Positions 1 to 6,889 of a stretch of 8,681 nt of DNA are shown here, in pieces. The position numbers were made by a program, and so were the translations under genes. Numbering within the stretch: position 1 is the stretch's first letter; each line of letters begins with the position of its first letter. The stretch comes from Desulfuromonadaceae bacterium (GTDB lineage Bacteria > Desulfobacterota > Desulfuromonadia > Desulfuromonadales > Geopsychrobacteraceae). Location of the stretch: positions 1-8,681 of the forward strand of contig DAOWKG010000188.1 of the NCBI GenBank assembly GCA_030639985.1. The letters are read 5' to 3'. The notes beneath the pieces are model-generated. The model was not told the DNA's origin, did no database searches, and saw only the letters and a program-made list of their open reading frames with translations.

Positions 1-1275
1 ACTGAACTACCTAACCGACAACTGTTTCGTGATCGCCTCCAGCAGTCGCTATCTATTGCACGCATGGATCAACATCAGGTTGCAGTGTTGCTGGTCGGGC
101 TGGATAGATTTAAAAAAGTCAACGATTCCCTCGGGCATGAACTGGGAGATCGTCTCCTCTGCATAGTTGCGGATCGAATTAAAAACTGTATTCGCGCGGT
201 TGATACGGTTGCCCGTCTCGGTGGTGATGAATTTGCCATTCTGCTCGACAAAACTTCAAATGTTCAAAATGTAATTTTATTTGCAGAAGAGATTCGTCAG
301 TCAATATCTCCTGTTATTGAACTTGAAGGGTATGAGCTAGTTATTACTGCCAGCATTGGAATTAGTCTCTATCCGCAGGATGGAGATAATGAAAGTTCGT
401 TACTCAAGAGTGCCGATGCCGCTTTACATAAAGCCAAGGAACAGGGGCGTGACAGCTACTATTTTTACACCAGTGGTATCAATGAACGTGCCAGTGAACT
501 CCTCAGCCTTGAAAGTGCCCTGCGCCAAGCTGTAGATCACGAACGCTTGGTGGTTCATTATCAGCCCCAGATTGATCTTGATACCAATAAAATTGTTGCT
601 GCCGAGGCATTGATGCGTTGGATGCACCCAGAACATGGGATGATTTCTCCAGTAGATTTCATTCCCATGGCAGAAGAGACTGGACTGATTGTCAAGATGG
701 GTGAATGGATATTGCGAGCTGCATGCACCCAGAATCGGGCCTGGCAAAAGGCTGGCTTTGACCCCATTTGTATTTCGGTTAATATGTCAGCCCGTCAATT
801 CCGGCAGAAGGATCTGGCTAAAATGGTCAAGCGTATCCTGCAAGATACTGGACTTGAAGCCCGCTATCTAGATCTGGAAATAACTGAAAGTGTTTTGATG
901 TATGATGTCGGTGTGGCTATAGCTACCATGATTGAACTGCATGCGATGGGAGTCCAGCTTTCAATCGATGACTTTGGTACTGGTTATTCGTCTTTGGCCT
1001 ACCTGAAACGGTTCCCGATTGATAACTTGAAAATTGACCAGTCTTTTGTCTGTGATATAACTACCGATCAAAATGATGCTGCAATTGCCACCTCGATTAT
1101 CGACCTTGCCCGCAACATGAACTTAAAGGTTATTGCCGAGGGGATTGAGGACGAAGAGCAGCGGGATTTCCTCCATTCACATGGGTGTCAGTATGGTCAG
1201 GGCTTCTTGTTCAGCAAGCCAGTTCCCGCAGATGATTTTACGACCTTACTTATGGCCAAAGAGTTGCCGGCCTGA
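1..1275 (+). CDS. GGDEF-EAL cyclic-di-GMP cyclase/phosphodiesterase (5'-partial)
   Basis: The frame is open from base 1, before the first ATG at 64, and reads TELPNRQLFRDRLQQSL, the usual beginning of a GGDEF domain (LTGLPNR-type). The gene therefore enters from the left edge and the ATG at 64 is internal; 424 residues are visible. The GGDEF domain covers about residues 1-155, with an intact GGDEF signature at 74-78 and an RAVD inhibitory I-site at 65-68, exactly five residues before it. The EAL domain covers about 170-415: EAL at 202-204, SVNMSARQF, EITES, DDFGTGYSS near 323, KIDQSF, AEGIE and YGQGFLFSKP are all present. By motif both halves look competent: GGDEF makes c-di-GMP from GTP and EAL cleaves it to pGpG. 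Which activity dominates cannot be read from sequence. Any N-terminal sensor (PAS, GAF, receiver or membrane segments) lies outside the window. It converges on the histidine kinase gene, with 10 bp between stops. Confidence 0.95.
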   Translation, partial: TELPNRQLFRDRLQQSLSIARMDQHQVAVLLVGLDRFKKVNDSLGHELGDRLLCIVADRIKNCIRAVDTVARLGGDEFAILLDKTSNVQNVILFAEEIRQSISPVIELEGYELVITASIGISLYPQDGDNESSLLKSADAALHKAKEQGRDSYYFYTSGINERASELLSLESALRQAVDHERLVVHYQPQIDLDTNKIVAAEALMRWMHPEHGMISPVDFIPMAEETGLIVKMGEWILRAACTQNRAWQKAGFDPICISVNMSARQFRQKDLAKMVKRILQDTGLEARYLDLEITESVLMYDVGVAIATMIELHAMGVQLSIDDFGTGYSSLAYLKRFPIDNLKIDQSFVCDITTDQNDAAIATSIIDLARNMNLKVIAEGIEDEEQRDFLHSHGCQYGQGFLFSKPVPADDFTTLLMAKELPA

Positions 1276-1285
1276 ATTACCCATT

Positions 1286-2743
1286 TTAATCGGGGGCGGG
1301 TAAATCGATAATAAAGGTTGCACCACCTCCGGGGGTTTCTTCAACCCAGACACTGCCATCCGCAACTCTGGCAATCTTTGCTACTGTCGCTAACCCGATC
1401 CCGGTTCCGGGATAGCCTTTGCTGCTACTACCACGATTAAATGGCTCGAATATTGTTTCATGCTCCGCAATATCAATTCCTAACCCATGATCTATTACTT
1501 TGTAGCGTACCCGATCAGAAAACTTCTGACCGGTAATTTCAATATTGGGGTTATGTTTCCCGGCATACTTTAGAGCATTTTCTAAAAGGTTCCGGAAAAG
1601 ATCGGCCAACAACGGTTCTGGTAGTAAAACTTCCGGCAAGGCGTCTATCTCTATTTTTGCCCGTAACCCCAGAATTTTATCTGCCAATTCCAGCATTGCA
1701 CCTTCGGCTACTGCCGTTGCATTAACGGGCTGTTCGGGGAATTTTAATTGCCCGACCCGGGACAATGAGAGGAGTTCCTCCAGGAGGTCCTTCATTTTTT
1801 CGGCGGTTTTCTTGATTTCAGCTATGGATTCACGACCAATATCATCAAGCTGATCGCTATAACGCTCATCCAGCAGGTCAGCAAAACCTATCAGTGGTGT
1901 TAATGGCGAGCGCAAATCGTGAGATACGGTTGAAACAAAAGCGTCTAATTCACGATTGGTCTGCTGTAGTTGCCGCCTGATTTCTATCCGTTCGGTAATA
2001 TCACGACTGACGGCAAGTTTGTGGGTGGGATTGCTTGCTAATGGGTAAGGTGAATGGACAATTTCACAGGTGCGCCTAGTCACTTCATGGAACTTTTCTT
2101 GCCGGACTATCTGTCCGTCCAAAACTTGTGCCATTGGGCAGTCTGGGCAAACCGCATCTTTTTGAAAAATCAGTTGGTAGCAGTATTTACCATCAATATC
2201 ACCAACTTCGTCATGCATCGCCCGATTAACAAAAGTAATCCGGTAACTAGTGTCACAAATGTAGGCTGGATCTACCATGCCATCGAGCACCGCCCGCAGT
2301 CCCGCTTTTTCCAGCTCCAACTCATAGGTTCGTTCTTCAACGGCTGCCCGCAAACTGGTTTCAAGCTTTTTGAGGCGGGAAACATCAACAAATGATTCAA
2401 TTCCACCGATAATGATTCCAGATGCGTCACGCAGCAGGTCAACATTTTTGGTCAGAGCAATAGTGTGCCCATCTTTGTGTTGGAATGAGCAAGAGACTCC
2501 AATATCAGGTTTACTTATTGTGTCAGAGAAAAGGCCACATTCATTATCGCAAGGGATGCCGCGCAGAAACGAACAGTGTTTACCAACTGCCTCTGCGGCG
2601 GTATAGCCGGTAATCCGGCTTGCTTCAGTATTCCAATAAACGATTATTTTATTTGCATCGATGAGAAATAATCCGGTGGGGATAGTTTGTAGTAACGTTT
2701 CTAGAGGATATTCAGCCAGCAAATTATGAAATTTTGAATCCAT
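1286..2743 (-). CDS. Soluble two-PAS sensor histidine kinase (HisKA-HATPase)
   Basis: Cytoplasmic sensor kinase of 485 residues with no membrane segment or signal peptide. Order: PAS 1 at about 12-122, a charged coiled-coil linker at about 126-152, PAS 2 at about 155-250, a HisKA dimerisation domain and a C-terminal HATPase_c. The H-box is STVSHDLRSPLTP (phospho-accepting His 275). The ATP site has NLLENALKYA (N-box, Asn 385/389), DHGLGI (G1), FEPF (F-box) and GTGIGLA (G2), so kinase activity is expected. Both PAS domains are unusually rich in cysteine (57, 65 and 69; 188, 199 and 202). The frame can be opened at a GTG at 2776, but I chose the ATG at 2743. It has a GGGGGA ribosome site 4 nt upstream, and a perfect TATAAT overlaps the region just before the GTG, so transcription would begin at or after the GTG. 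No response regulator is visible nearby, so its partner is unknown. The signal sensed is also unknown; redox or metal sensing is a guess. Confidence 0.93.
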   Translation of the reverse strand: MDSKFHNLLAEYPLETLLQTIPTGLFLIDANKIIVYWNTEASRITGYTAAEAVGKHCSFLRGIPCDNECGLFSDTISKPDIGVSCSFQHKDGHTIALTKNVDLLRDASGIIIGGIESFVDVSRLKKLETSLRAAVEERTYELELEKAGLRAVLDGMVDPAYICDTSYRITFVNRAMHDEVGDIDGKYCYQLIFQKDAVCPDCPMAQVLDGQIVRQEKFHEVTRRTCEIVHSPYPLASNPTHKLAVSRDITERIEIRRQLQQTNRELDAFVSTVSHDLRSPLTPLIGFADLLDERYSDQLDDIGRESIAEIKKTAEKMKDLLEELLSLSRVGQLKFPEQPVNATAVAEGAMLELADKILGLRAKIEIDALPEVLLPEPLLADLFRNLLENALKYAGKHNPNIEITGQKFSDRVRYKVIDHGLGIDIAEHETIFEPFNRGSSSKGYPGTGIGLATVAKIARVADGSVWVEETPGGGATFIIDLPAPD

Positions 2744-2747
2744 GGTG

Positions 2748-2753
2748 TCCCCC
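2748..2753 (-). promoter_or_regulatory. Ribosome binding site that sets the kinase start
   Basis: On the minus strand this reads GGGGGA, 4 nt before the ATG at 2743. The upstream GTG at 2776 has no comparable purine-rich site (it is preceded by AAAGTGCTATAATA). This favours the shorter protein. Confidence 0.6.
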
Positions 2754-2777
2754 AGAATAGCCAGTAAATGGGTCACT

Positions 2778-2807
2778 ATTATAGCACTTTGCGGTTTTTA
2801 TAGTAAA
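2778..2807 (-). promoter_or_regulatory. Sigma-70-type promoter with extended -10, for the histidine kinase
   Basis: Read on the minus strand, TGCTATAAT (2786-2778) is a perfect TATAAT -10 box preceded by a TG, as in an extended -10 promoter. A 4/6 match to the -35 consensus, TTTACT, lies at 2807-2802 with an 18-nt spacer. A T-rich tract overlaps and precedes the -35. The predicted transcription start is near 2771, giving a leader of about 28 nt to the ATG at 2743. It sits in the 82-bp gap after comF, so the kinase probably has its own transcription besides any read-through from the operon upstream. Confidence 0.6.
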
Positions 2808-2825
2808 AAAACTGAATTGATAGCT

Positions 2826-3536
2826 CTAGATAGCCGCGCGCCCGATAACTACAACATGAATAGCGGCAGCTCCAGCTCCTTTTAATTCCTTACTACAGGC
2901 TGCTACTGTTGCCCCGGTAGTCATGACATCATCAACTAAAAGTACTGTTTTTGCTTTCACCCCGCCCGCTACGACAAATGCGTTCTGTAGATTTTGCTCA
3001 CGTTCTCGAGCTGACAGCCCTTGCTGTGAGGCAGTTTCTTTTTGCTTCTGTAATAAATCAATTTCAAGCGGAATTTTTTTAATTCTGGATATCTCCCGCG
3101 CCAGCAATAATGCTTGATTGTAACTCCGTTCCTGTAAACGTTTACGATGCAATGGTACCGGAATAATAAGGTCTATATCCAAATCGGAGGCGATACTTTG
3201 TGCCATTAATTGCCCCAAGGGTCGATCTAAGCCAACTTTCTGGTTAAACTTAAATTGATGAATTGCTTGCCGTAATGTTTGTTCATAGAGGCCGACAGTA
3301 AAAACGTTGGTATATGCTGGTGATTCTTTTATGCAGCGGCCACAAAGATGTGAGCTATTGGTTACTCCGGCAAAGGGGAGGGCGCATTGGCAACAGTGGG
3401 CAGCCGGCATTGGGCTGAAACCGGCAGAGCAATCGGCACAAAAAATATCGCCATAACCAGCCGGCAAAGTGTTGCCACAGAGAGGGCAGGCCGGGGGGAA
3501 CAGTAGTTTTAATAGCGTAAATAAGTGTGATTTGAT
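2826..3536 (-). CDS. comF: ComF-family phosphoribosyltransferase-like protein (start uncertain)
   Basis: ComF proteins pair an N-terminal zinc-binding segment with a type I phosphoribosyltransferase fold and are linked to DNA uptake; the biochemical reaction is poorly defined. Zinc-ligand cysteine pairs are visible: CPLC (17-20), CADC (33-36), CCQC (48-51) and CGRC (65-68). The PRPP-binding signature is VDDVMTTGAT at about 200-209, and IPVPLHRKRLQERSYNQA, typical of the family, is at 124-141. The first ordinary start codon is a TTG at 3467, but it would remove LLKLLFPPACPLCG, which is the normal ComF N-terminus. The frame stays open upstream to the gpmI stop, without any ATG, GTG or TTG. I end the gene at an ATC (3536) because GGGGGA lies 6 nt before it and the resulting 236 residues fit the family. 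The true start could instead be the CTG at 3503, or an ATG at 3550 that is out of frame by one base. Last gene of the probable operon, about 30 nt after gpmI. Confidence 0.85.
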   Translation of the reverse strand: MKSHLFTLLKLLFPPACPLCGNTLPAGYGDIFCADCSAGFSPMPAAHCCQCALPFAGVTNSSHLCGRCIKESPAYTNVFTVGLYEQTLRQAIHQFKFNQKVGLDRPLGQLMAQSIASDLDIDLIIPVPLHRKRLQERSYNQALLLAREISRIKKIPLEIDLLQKQKETASQQGLSAREREQNLQNAFVVAGGVKAKTVLLVDDVMTTGATVAACSKELKGAGAAAIHVVVIGRAAI

Positions 3537-3542
3537 AGGAAA

Positions 3543-3548
3543 TCCCCC
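3543..3548 (-). promoter_or_regulatory. Possible ribosome binding site for comF
   Basis: The minus strand reads GGGGGA, 6 nt before an in-frame ATC at 3536, and is the only purine-rich site near the expected N-terminus of ComF. The same five-G run also follows the A and T of an ATG (3550) that is one base out of the comF frame, so this run is also where a one-base length change would matter. Confidence 0.35.
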
Positions 3549-3566
3549 ATTTCCATTTTTAAAAAT

Positions 3567-5090
3567 TTAATCGAGTAACGTTTTACCTGTCATTGCCGCT
3601 GGGATTTCGAGCTGTAATAGGTCGAGAATCGTTGGTGCCAGATCGGCAAGAATCCCATCATGTACGGTTTGCTCGGGATGCTCCGGATCGATTAAAATGA
3701 ATGGCACTGGATTGGTCGTATGCGCTGTATGTGGGTTACCAGCAGCATCGTTCATCTGCTCACAGTTGCCGTGATCTGCAGTTATGAGTAGTTTTCCACC
3801 AGCTTTGGTTACTGCCGCAACTACTTTTCCTACACAACTATCTACCGTTTCAACTGCTGCGATCGCTGCAGTTAGGATTCCGGTATGACCGACCATGTCG
3901 CAGTTGGCAAAATTAAGGATGATCAACTGGTAATTACCGGTTTCAACCTGTTCAACCACGGCATTTGTTACCGCAACTGCACTCATTGCTGGTTTTTGAT
4001 CGTAGGTTGAAACTTCCTGTGGCGAGGGGATTAAGATTCGGTCTTCACCCGGCCATGCAGCTTCGACGCTGCCATTGAAGAAAAATGTTACGTGGGCATA
4101 TTTTTCGGTTTCGGCAATTCTTAACTGCTTGAAACCGGCATTTGCAATGACATCTGCAAGAATATCAGGATAGGTTTCAGATGGAAAAACGATTGGGAGG
4201 GTAAAGGTTTCGTCGTATTCAGTCAGACAAACGTAATCGACTAGTTGGATTTTTTGTTTACGTTTAAATCCGGAAAAATCGACTAAAGTAAATGCTCTGG
4301 TTATCTCCCTGGCTCGATCAGCCCGAAAATTAAAGAAGATAATACCATCGTTATCGGCAATCGTCCCCGGAGTACCAATGATTCTGGGTTCAACAAACTC
4401 ATCGGTTTGGTCCGCAGCATAAGCTTGGGTGATTGCTTCAGCAGCAGTTTTGGCAGCATGACCAATTCCTTCTGTCAGTGCCAAATAGGCCTTTTCAACC
4501 CGTTCCCAGCGATTGTCACGATCCATCGCCCAATAGCGACCAGTAATGGTGACAATCCGACCAAGGCCAATTTTAGCAAGTTCATCTTCTAATTGTTGGA
4601 GATAGCTAATGGCGCTCTTAGGTGGGGTATCACGGCCATCCAGAAAGGCATGGATACAAACGTCTTTAATCCCCATTTGCTGTGCCAGTCGTACCAAGGC
4701 ATAGAGATGGGTGTTGTGGGAGTGGACCCCACCATCAGAGAGTAGCCCCAGCAGGTGAAGTTTGCCACCCGAAGTAACCAGTCGTTCACAAGCTCGCTTT
4801 AATACGGGATTGGTAAAGAAAGAACCGTCTTCAATTGCCAGACTAATCCGACTGAGATCCTGATAAATAATCCGTCCGGCACCGATATTCAGATGGCCGA
4901 CCTCAGAGTTACCCATCTGCCCATCTGGCAAGCCGACATCGGCACCCGATGCACTTAAACGGCTGGTTGGATATTCCTGTCGCAGCCGATCCAAAACCGG
5001 CGTCTGCGCTTGACAGGCGGCATTGTAATCACAGCTCTCACTAATTCCCCAGCCATCCAAAATTACCAGGGCAACTGGTGCCGCAGCCAT
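3567..5090 (-). CDS. gpmI: 2,3-bisphosphoglycerate-independent phosphoglycerate mutase
   Basis: Glycolytic and gluconeogenic enzyme of the cytoplasm that interconverts 3- and 2-phosphoglycerate using two metal ions (usually Mn). It belongs to the alkaline phosphatase superfamily. The 507 residues match the family's usual length of about 510. Key residues fall at the positions known from characterised family members: Asp12 in LDGWG, the phosphorylated Ser62 in GNSEVGH, His123, Arg153/Asp154 in DGRDTPP, Arg185 and Arg191. Further on are FRADRAREI (Arg256/259), Lys330, NCDMVGH (Asp398/His402), TADHGN (Asp439/His440) and His457. All catalytic and metal ligands appear present. The ATG at 5090 lies 3 nt after the stop of the upstream LapA/LapB-like gene. 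It has no clear Shine-Dalgarno site, so translation is probably coupled to that gene. comF follows about 30 nt downstream. Confidence 0.98.
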   Translation of the reverse strand: MAAAPVALVILDGWGISESCDYNAACQAQTPVLDRLRQEYPTSRLSASGADVGLPDGQMGNSEVGHLNIGAGRIIYQDLSRISLAIEDGSFFTNPVLKRACERLVTSGGKLHLLGLLSDGGVHSHNTHLYALVRLAQQMGIKDVCIHAFLDGRDTPPKSAISYLQQLEDELAKIGLGRIVTITGRYWAMDRDNRWERVEKAYLALTEGIGHAAKTAAEAITQAYAADQTDEFVEPRIIGTPGTIADNDGIIFFNFRADRAREITRAFTLVDFSGFKRKQKIQLVDYVCLTEYDETFTLPIVFPSETYPDILADVIANAGFKQLRIAETEKYAHVTFFFNGSVEAAWPGEDRILIPSPQEVSTYDQKPAMSAVAVTNAVVEQVETGNYQLIILNFANCDMVGHTGILTAAIAAVETVDSCVGKVVAAVTKAGGKLLITADHGNCEQMNDAAGNPHTAHTTNPVPFILIDPEHPEQTVHDGILADLAPTILDLLQLEIPAAMTGKTLLD

Positions 5091-5093
5091 TTT

Positions 5094-6464
5094 TTATTCG
5101 CCCGGAACAGCGTGTGGAATTGCGTTTGGTCCAGAATAAAGCTTGGCTTCTTGAATTTGTTTTCGTTCTGGTAAGCTGAGGGAATCCCAAGTTTTACAAT
5201 CAGGGCAACGGCTATGCCATTCGGTAAGTCTGGCACCACAATTGTCGCAAATAAAACCTAGCAACAGGCGACTATCAATTTGTAGCGCCTTTTGGTACTC
5301 AACCACCGCTTCATCAACATTGTTGCGTCGCCGGTGTGCTTCGGCCAACAATAGATGTAGTTTGGTGAAATCTACCCCCGAAGTTTCCAGATCGGTCAGG
5401 TGCTTAATTGCTTCGTCAACCATCTCCAATCGTAAACATAGTCGGCCAAGATAGAGCTTGAGCAGCAGATCTTTACTGTCGCTTTCCATTTGACTGCGGT
5501 AGAAAGCCAGTAGTGTGGCTGGGTCTTCGGCATTGATATACAGGTCTTCGAGCCGTGCCAGAAAAACACTCTTTTTTAGAGTTTTGTAGCCATCTTGGTA
5601 TACCTTGACCGCATCATCATCATTGCCAGATTGACGGTAGGCATCGCCTAATGTAACCCGCGCTGGAGTGAAGTTAGCCGATTTTTTGATGATATCGCGG
5701 CAGACTTCAATCGCTTGACCAGGTTCACCACTTTCAAGCTTGGCATGGGCAACCTCGTAGCGTAGTTGCAACATGACTTGTTTTTCGGTTTCGGCTTTTA
5801 CCCCTGATTTTGATGTCTTGATGATTTTTTTCTGCAAATCCAAAGCATTTTGCCAATTACCAAGATCCATCTGGATATCCCGCAATGCCCGCATTGCCTT
5901 GCGATTGTTACTATCATCTTCTGCCAGCTCACGATAAATGGCTATCGCTTCGTCGCGGCGGTCATTTTCTTCATAAGTAGCTGCCAGTTTAAACAGAACC
6001 TCAATCCCTTTAGGCTCAAGTTTACGAGCCTTTTTTAATAACTCGATCCCTTCCGGAACGTTATTTTCCTGCAAGGCTACACTTGCTAGGGCAAGATAAA
6101 CATCGACTCGACGGGGGTCACGATCGAGGGCTTTTTTCAGCAGAACTCGGGCTTTCTTCAAATCACCAGAAAGTAAACGGCCGACGCCGCTACGATAGAT
6201 CAGACCGATCTCTTCACCCTTTTTAATCCGTCGTCCACCCTTCCAGTGTTTAAAAGAGTAGAAAAAGGCACTGAGAAAATGGAGACTATTGCCAATCGCC
6301 AAGCCAATCAGCAATACGCAGATCAGCATAATCGCTGAAGGTAAAGTATAGCTAATGTCGTTGGTTAGAAAAACGGTAATGTCGCCGGGATTAACTCCCC
6401 AAAAGTAAAGAAACCCAACGGCAAAAACAATAAAAGCCAATACCAACGTTGCAACTAGAATCAT
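5094..6464 (-). CDS. LapA/LapB-like membrane TPR protein with rubredoxin-type zinc site
   Basis: Numbered from the ATG at 6464 (456 residues). Two hydrophobic segments at about 1-23 and 42-66 flank NPGDITVFLTNDISYTLP, an arrangement like LapA (DUF1049). A basic stretch (KHWKGGRRIKKGEE) then suggests that the rest is cytoplasmic. TPR-type helical repeats fill about 85-398. The C-terminus has CDNC and CPDC (Cys 406, 409, 420, 423), separated by ten residues, followed by KTWDSL. This is the same spacing as the rubredoxin-type site that closes E. coli LapB, which has CPSCRAW there. LapB controls LPS synthesis by promoting FtsH degradation of LpxC, so a role in LPS balance at the inner membrane is inferred, not shown. 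The frame also opens with a GTG at 6500. I prefer 6464 because GGAG lies 6 nt upstream and the protein then begins like LapA. Gene spacing is 44 nt after the DksA-like gene and 3 nt before gpmI. Confidence 0.88.
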   Translation of the reverse strand: MILVATLVLAFIVFAVGFLYFWGVNPGDITVFLTNDISYTLPSAIMLICVLLIGLAIGNSLHFLSAFFYSFKHWKGGRRIKKGEEIGLIYRSGVGRLLSGDLKKARVLLKKALDRDPRRVDVYLALASVALQENNVPEGIELLKKARKLEPKGIEVLFKLAATYEENDRRDEAIAIYRELAEDDSNNRKAMRALRDIQMDLGNWQNALDLQKKIIKTSKSGVKAETEKQVMLQLRYEVAHAKLESGEPGQAIEVCRDIIKKSANFTPARVTLGDAYRQSGNDDDAVKVYQDGYKTLKKSVFLARLEDLYINAEDPATLLAFYRSQMESDSKDLLLKLYLGRLCLRLEMVDEAIKHLTDLETSGVDFTKLHLLLAEAHRRRNNVDEAVVEYQKALQIDSRLLLGFICDNCGARLTEWHSRCPDCKTWDSLSLPERKQIQEAKLYSGPNAIPHAVPGE

Positions 6465-6470
6465 GACTAT

Positions 6471-6474
6471 CTCC
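6471..6474 (-). promoter_or_regulatory. Ribosome binding site that sets the LapA/LapB-like start
   Basis: GGAG on the minus strand lies 6 nt before the ATG at 6464. The alternative GTG at 6500 is preceded by AATAACCCT, which has no such site. This decides for the protein that is 12 residues shorter. Confidence 0.65.
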
Positions 6475-6478
6475 AGGC

Positions 6479-6499
6479 TGACCCACCCAATATGGGTCA
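6479..6499 (-). other. Intergenic hairpin between the DksA-like and LapA/LapB-like genes
   Basis: A perfect 7-bp inverted repeat, TGACCCA and TGGGTCA, has a 7-nt loop. It lies between the stop of the DksA-like gene and the ribosome site of the next gene. It has no following T-run, so it is not a standard terminator. It could be an operator, an RNA-processing site or a chance repeat. If translation began at the GTG at 6500, the stem would cover the start codon region. Confidence 0.3.
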
Positions 6500-6508
6500 C
6501 AGGGTTAT

Positions 6509-6862
6509 TTATTCACCAAATTGTTCGACTTCGGTTTTGCAGTCAACACAGTAACGGGAGAATGGCCGCACTTCCATGCGTCGTGGTGGAATTTCTTCCT
6601 CGCAGCGCATACATAAGCCATAAACGCCCTCATCCATCCGTTTTAAAGCAGCATCTATGTCACGTACTCGGGAACGTTGGGTTTCACTCAGGTTCATCAA
6701 TACTTCTTGGTTGTAGCTATTTGATGACATATCACCGATATCTGGAACACCGTCTTTACCCAGTGACTGGGATGCAGCATAGGCACGTTCAGATTCAGCT
6801 AAAACATCGTCGCGCATCTGCAGGAGATGCGCCTTAATTTCTGCAAGTTCTTCCTCGTCCAT
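6509..6862 (-). CDS. Short DksA/TraR-family zinc-finger protein
   Basis: This family binds the secondary channel of RNA polymerase and alters promoter response, often with ppGpp. The 117 residues form an acidic helical N-terminus (MDEEELAEIKAHLLQ), a predicted coiled-coil arm, and a C4 zinc finger with CMRC (84-87) and CVDC (105-108). The latter lie in the context GLCMRCEEEIPPRRMEVRPFSRYCVDC. The coiled-coil tip reads DIGDMS (41-46): the two Asp of the DxxDxA motif of E. coli DksA are kept and the Ala is Ser. It is shorter than E. coli DksA (151 residues), so I do not call it dksA itself. A TTG at 6889 is possible. I chose the ATG at 6862 because GGAGGCGGA lies upstream (8-12 nt) and the family N-terminus fits; the TTG form would add FLRRRIKL. 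Spacing is 27 nt after rlmH. Confidence 0.88.
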   Translation of the reverse strand: MDEEELAEIKAHLLQMRDDVLAESERAYAASQSLGKDGVPDIGDMSSNSYNQEVLMNLSETQRSRVRDIDAALKRMDEGVYGLCMRCEEEIPPRRMEVRPFSRYCVDCKTEVEQFGE

Positions 6863-6889
6863 TAGCTTAATCCGCCTCCGTAAAAACAA

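Noticed and set aside
424..747. Minus-strand open frame opposite the EAL domain
   Set aside because: The plus strand encodes continuous GGDEF-EAL motifs here, so the antisense frame is incidental.
1277..1303. Inverted repeat TTACCC ... GGGTAA at the convergent junction as a terminator
   Set aside because: Only a 6-bp stem with a 15-nt loop, no T-run on either side, and half of it lies inside the kinase coding end.
2054..2395. Plus-strand open frame of 113 codons opposite the kinase
   Set aside because: Lies wholly antisense to the PAS 1/PAS 2 region, has no family resemblance and no ribosome site that I can see; it is a shadow of the kinase gene.
2797..2815. GTTTTT ... AAAAAC repeat after comF as a terminator
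   Set aside because: The arms are almost pure A/T and would form a very weak stem; the tract overlaps the -35 region of the kinase promoter, which explains it better.
6463..6837. Plus-strand open frame of 124 codons opposite the DksA-like gene
   Set aside because: Covers a gene whose zinc-finger motifs are clear on the other strand; its own translation resembles nothing known to me.
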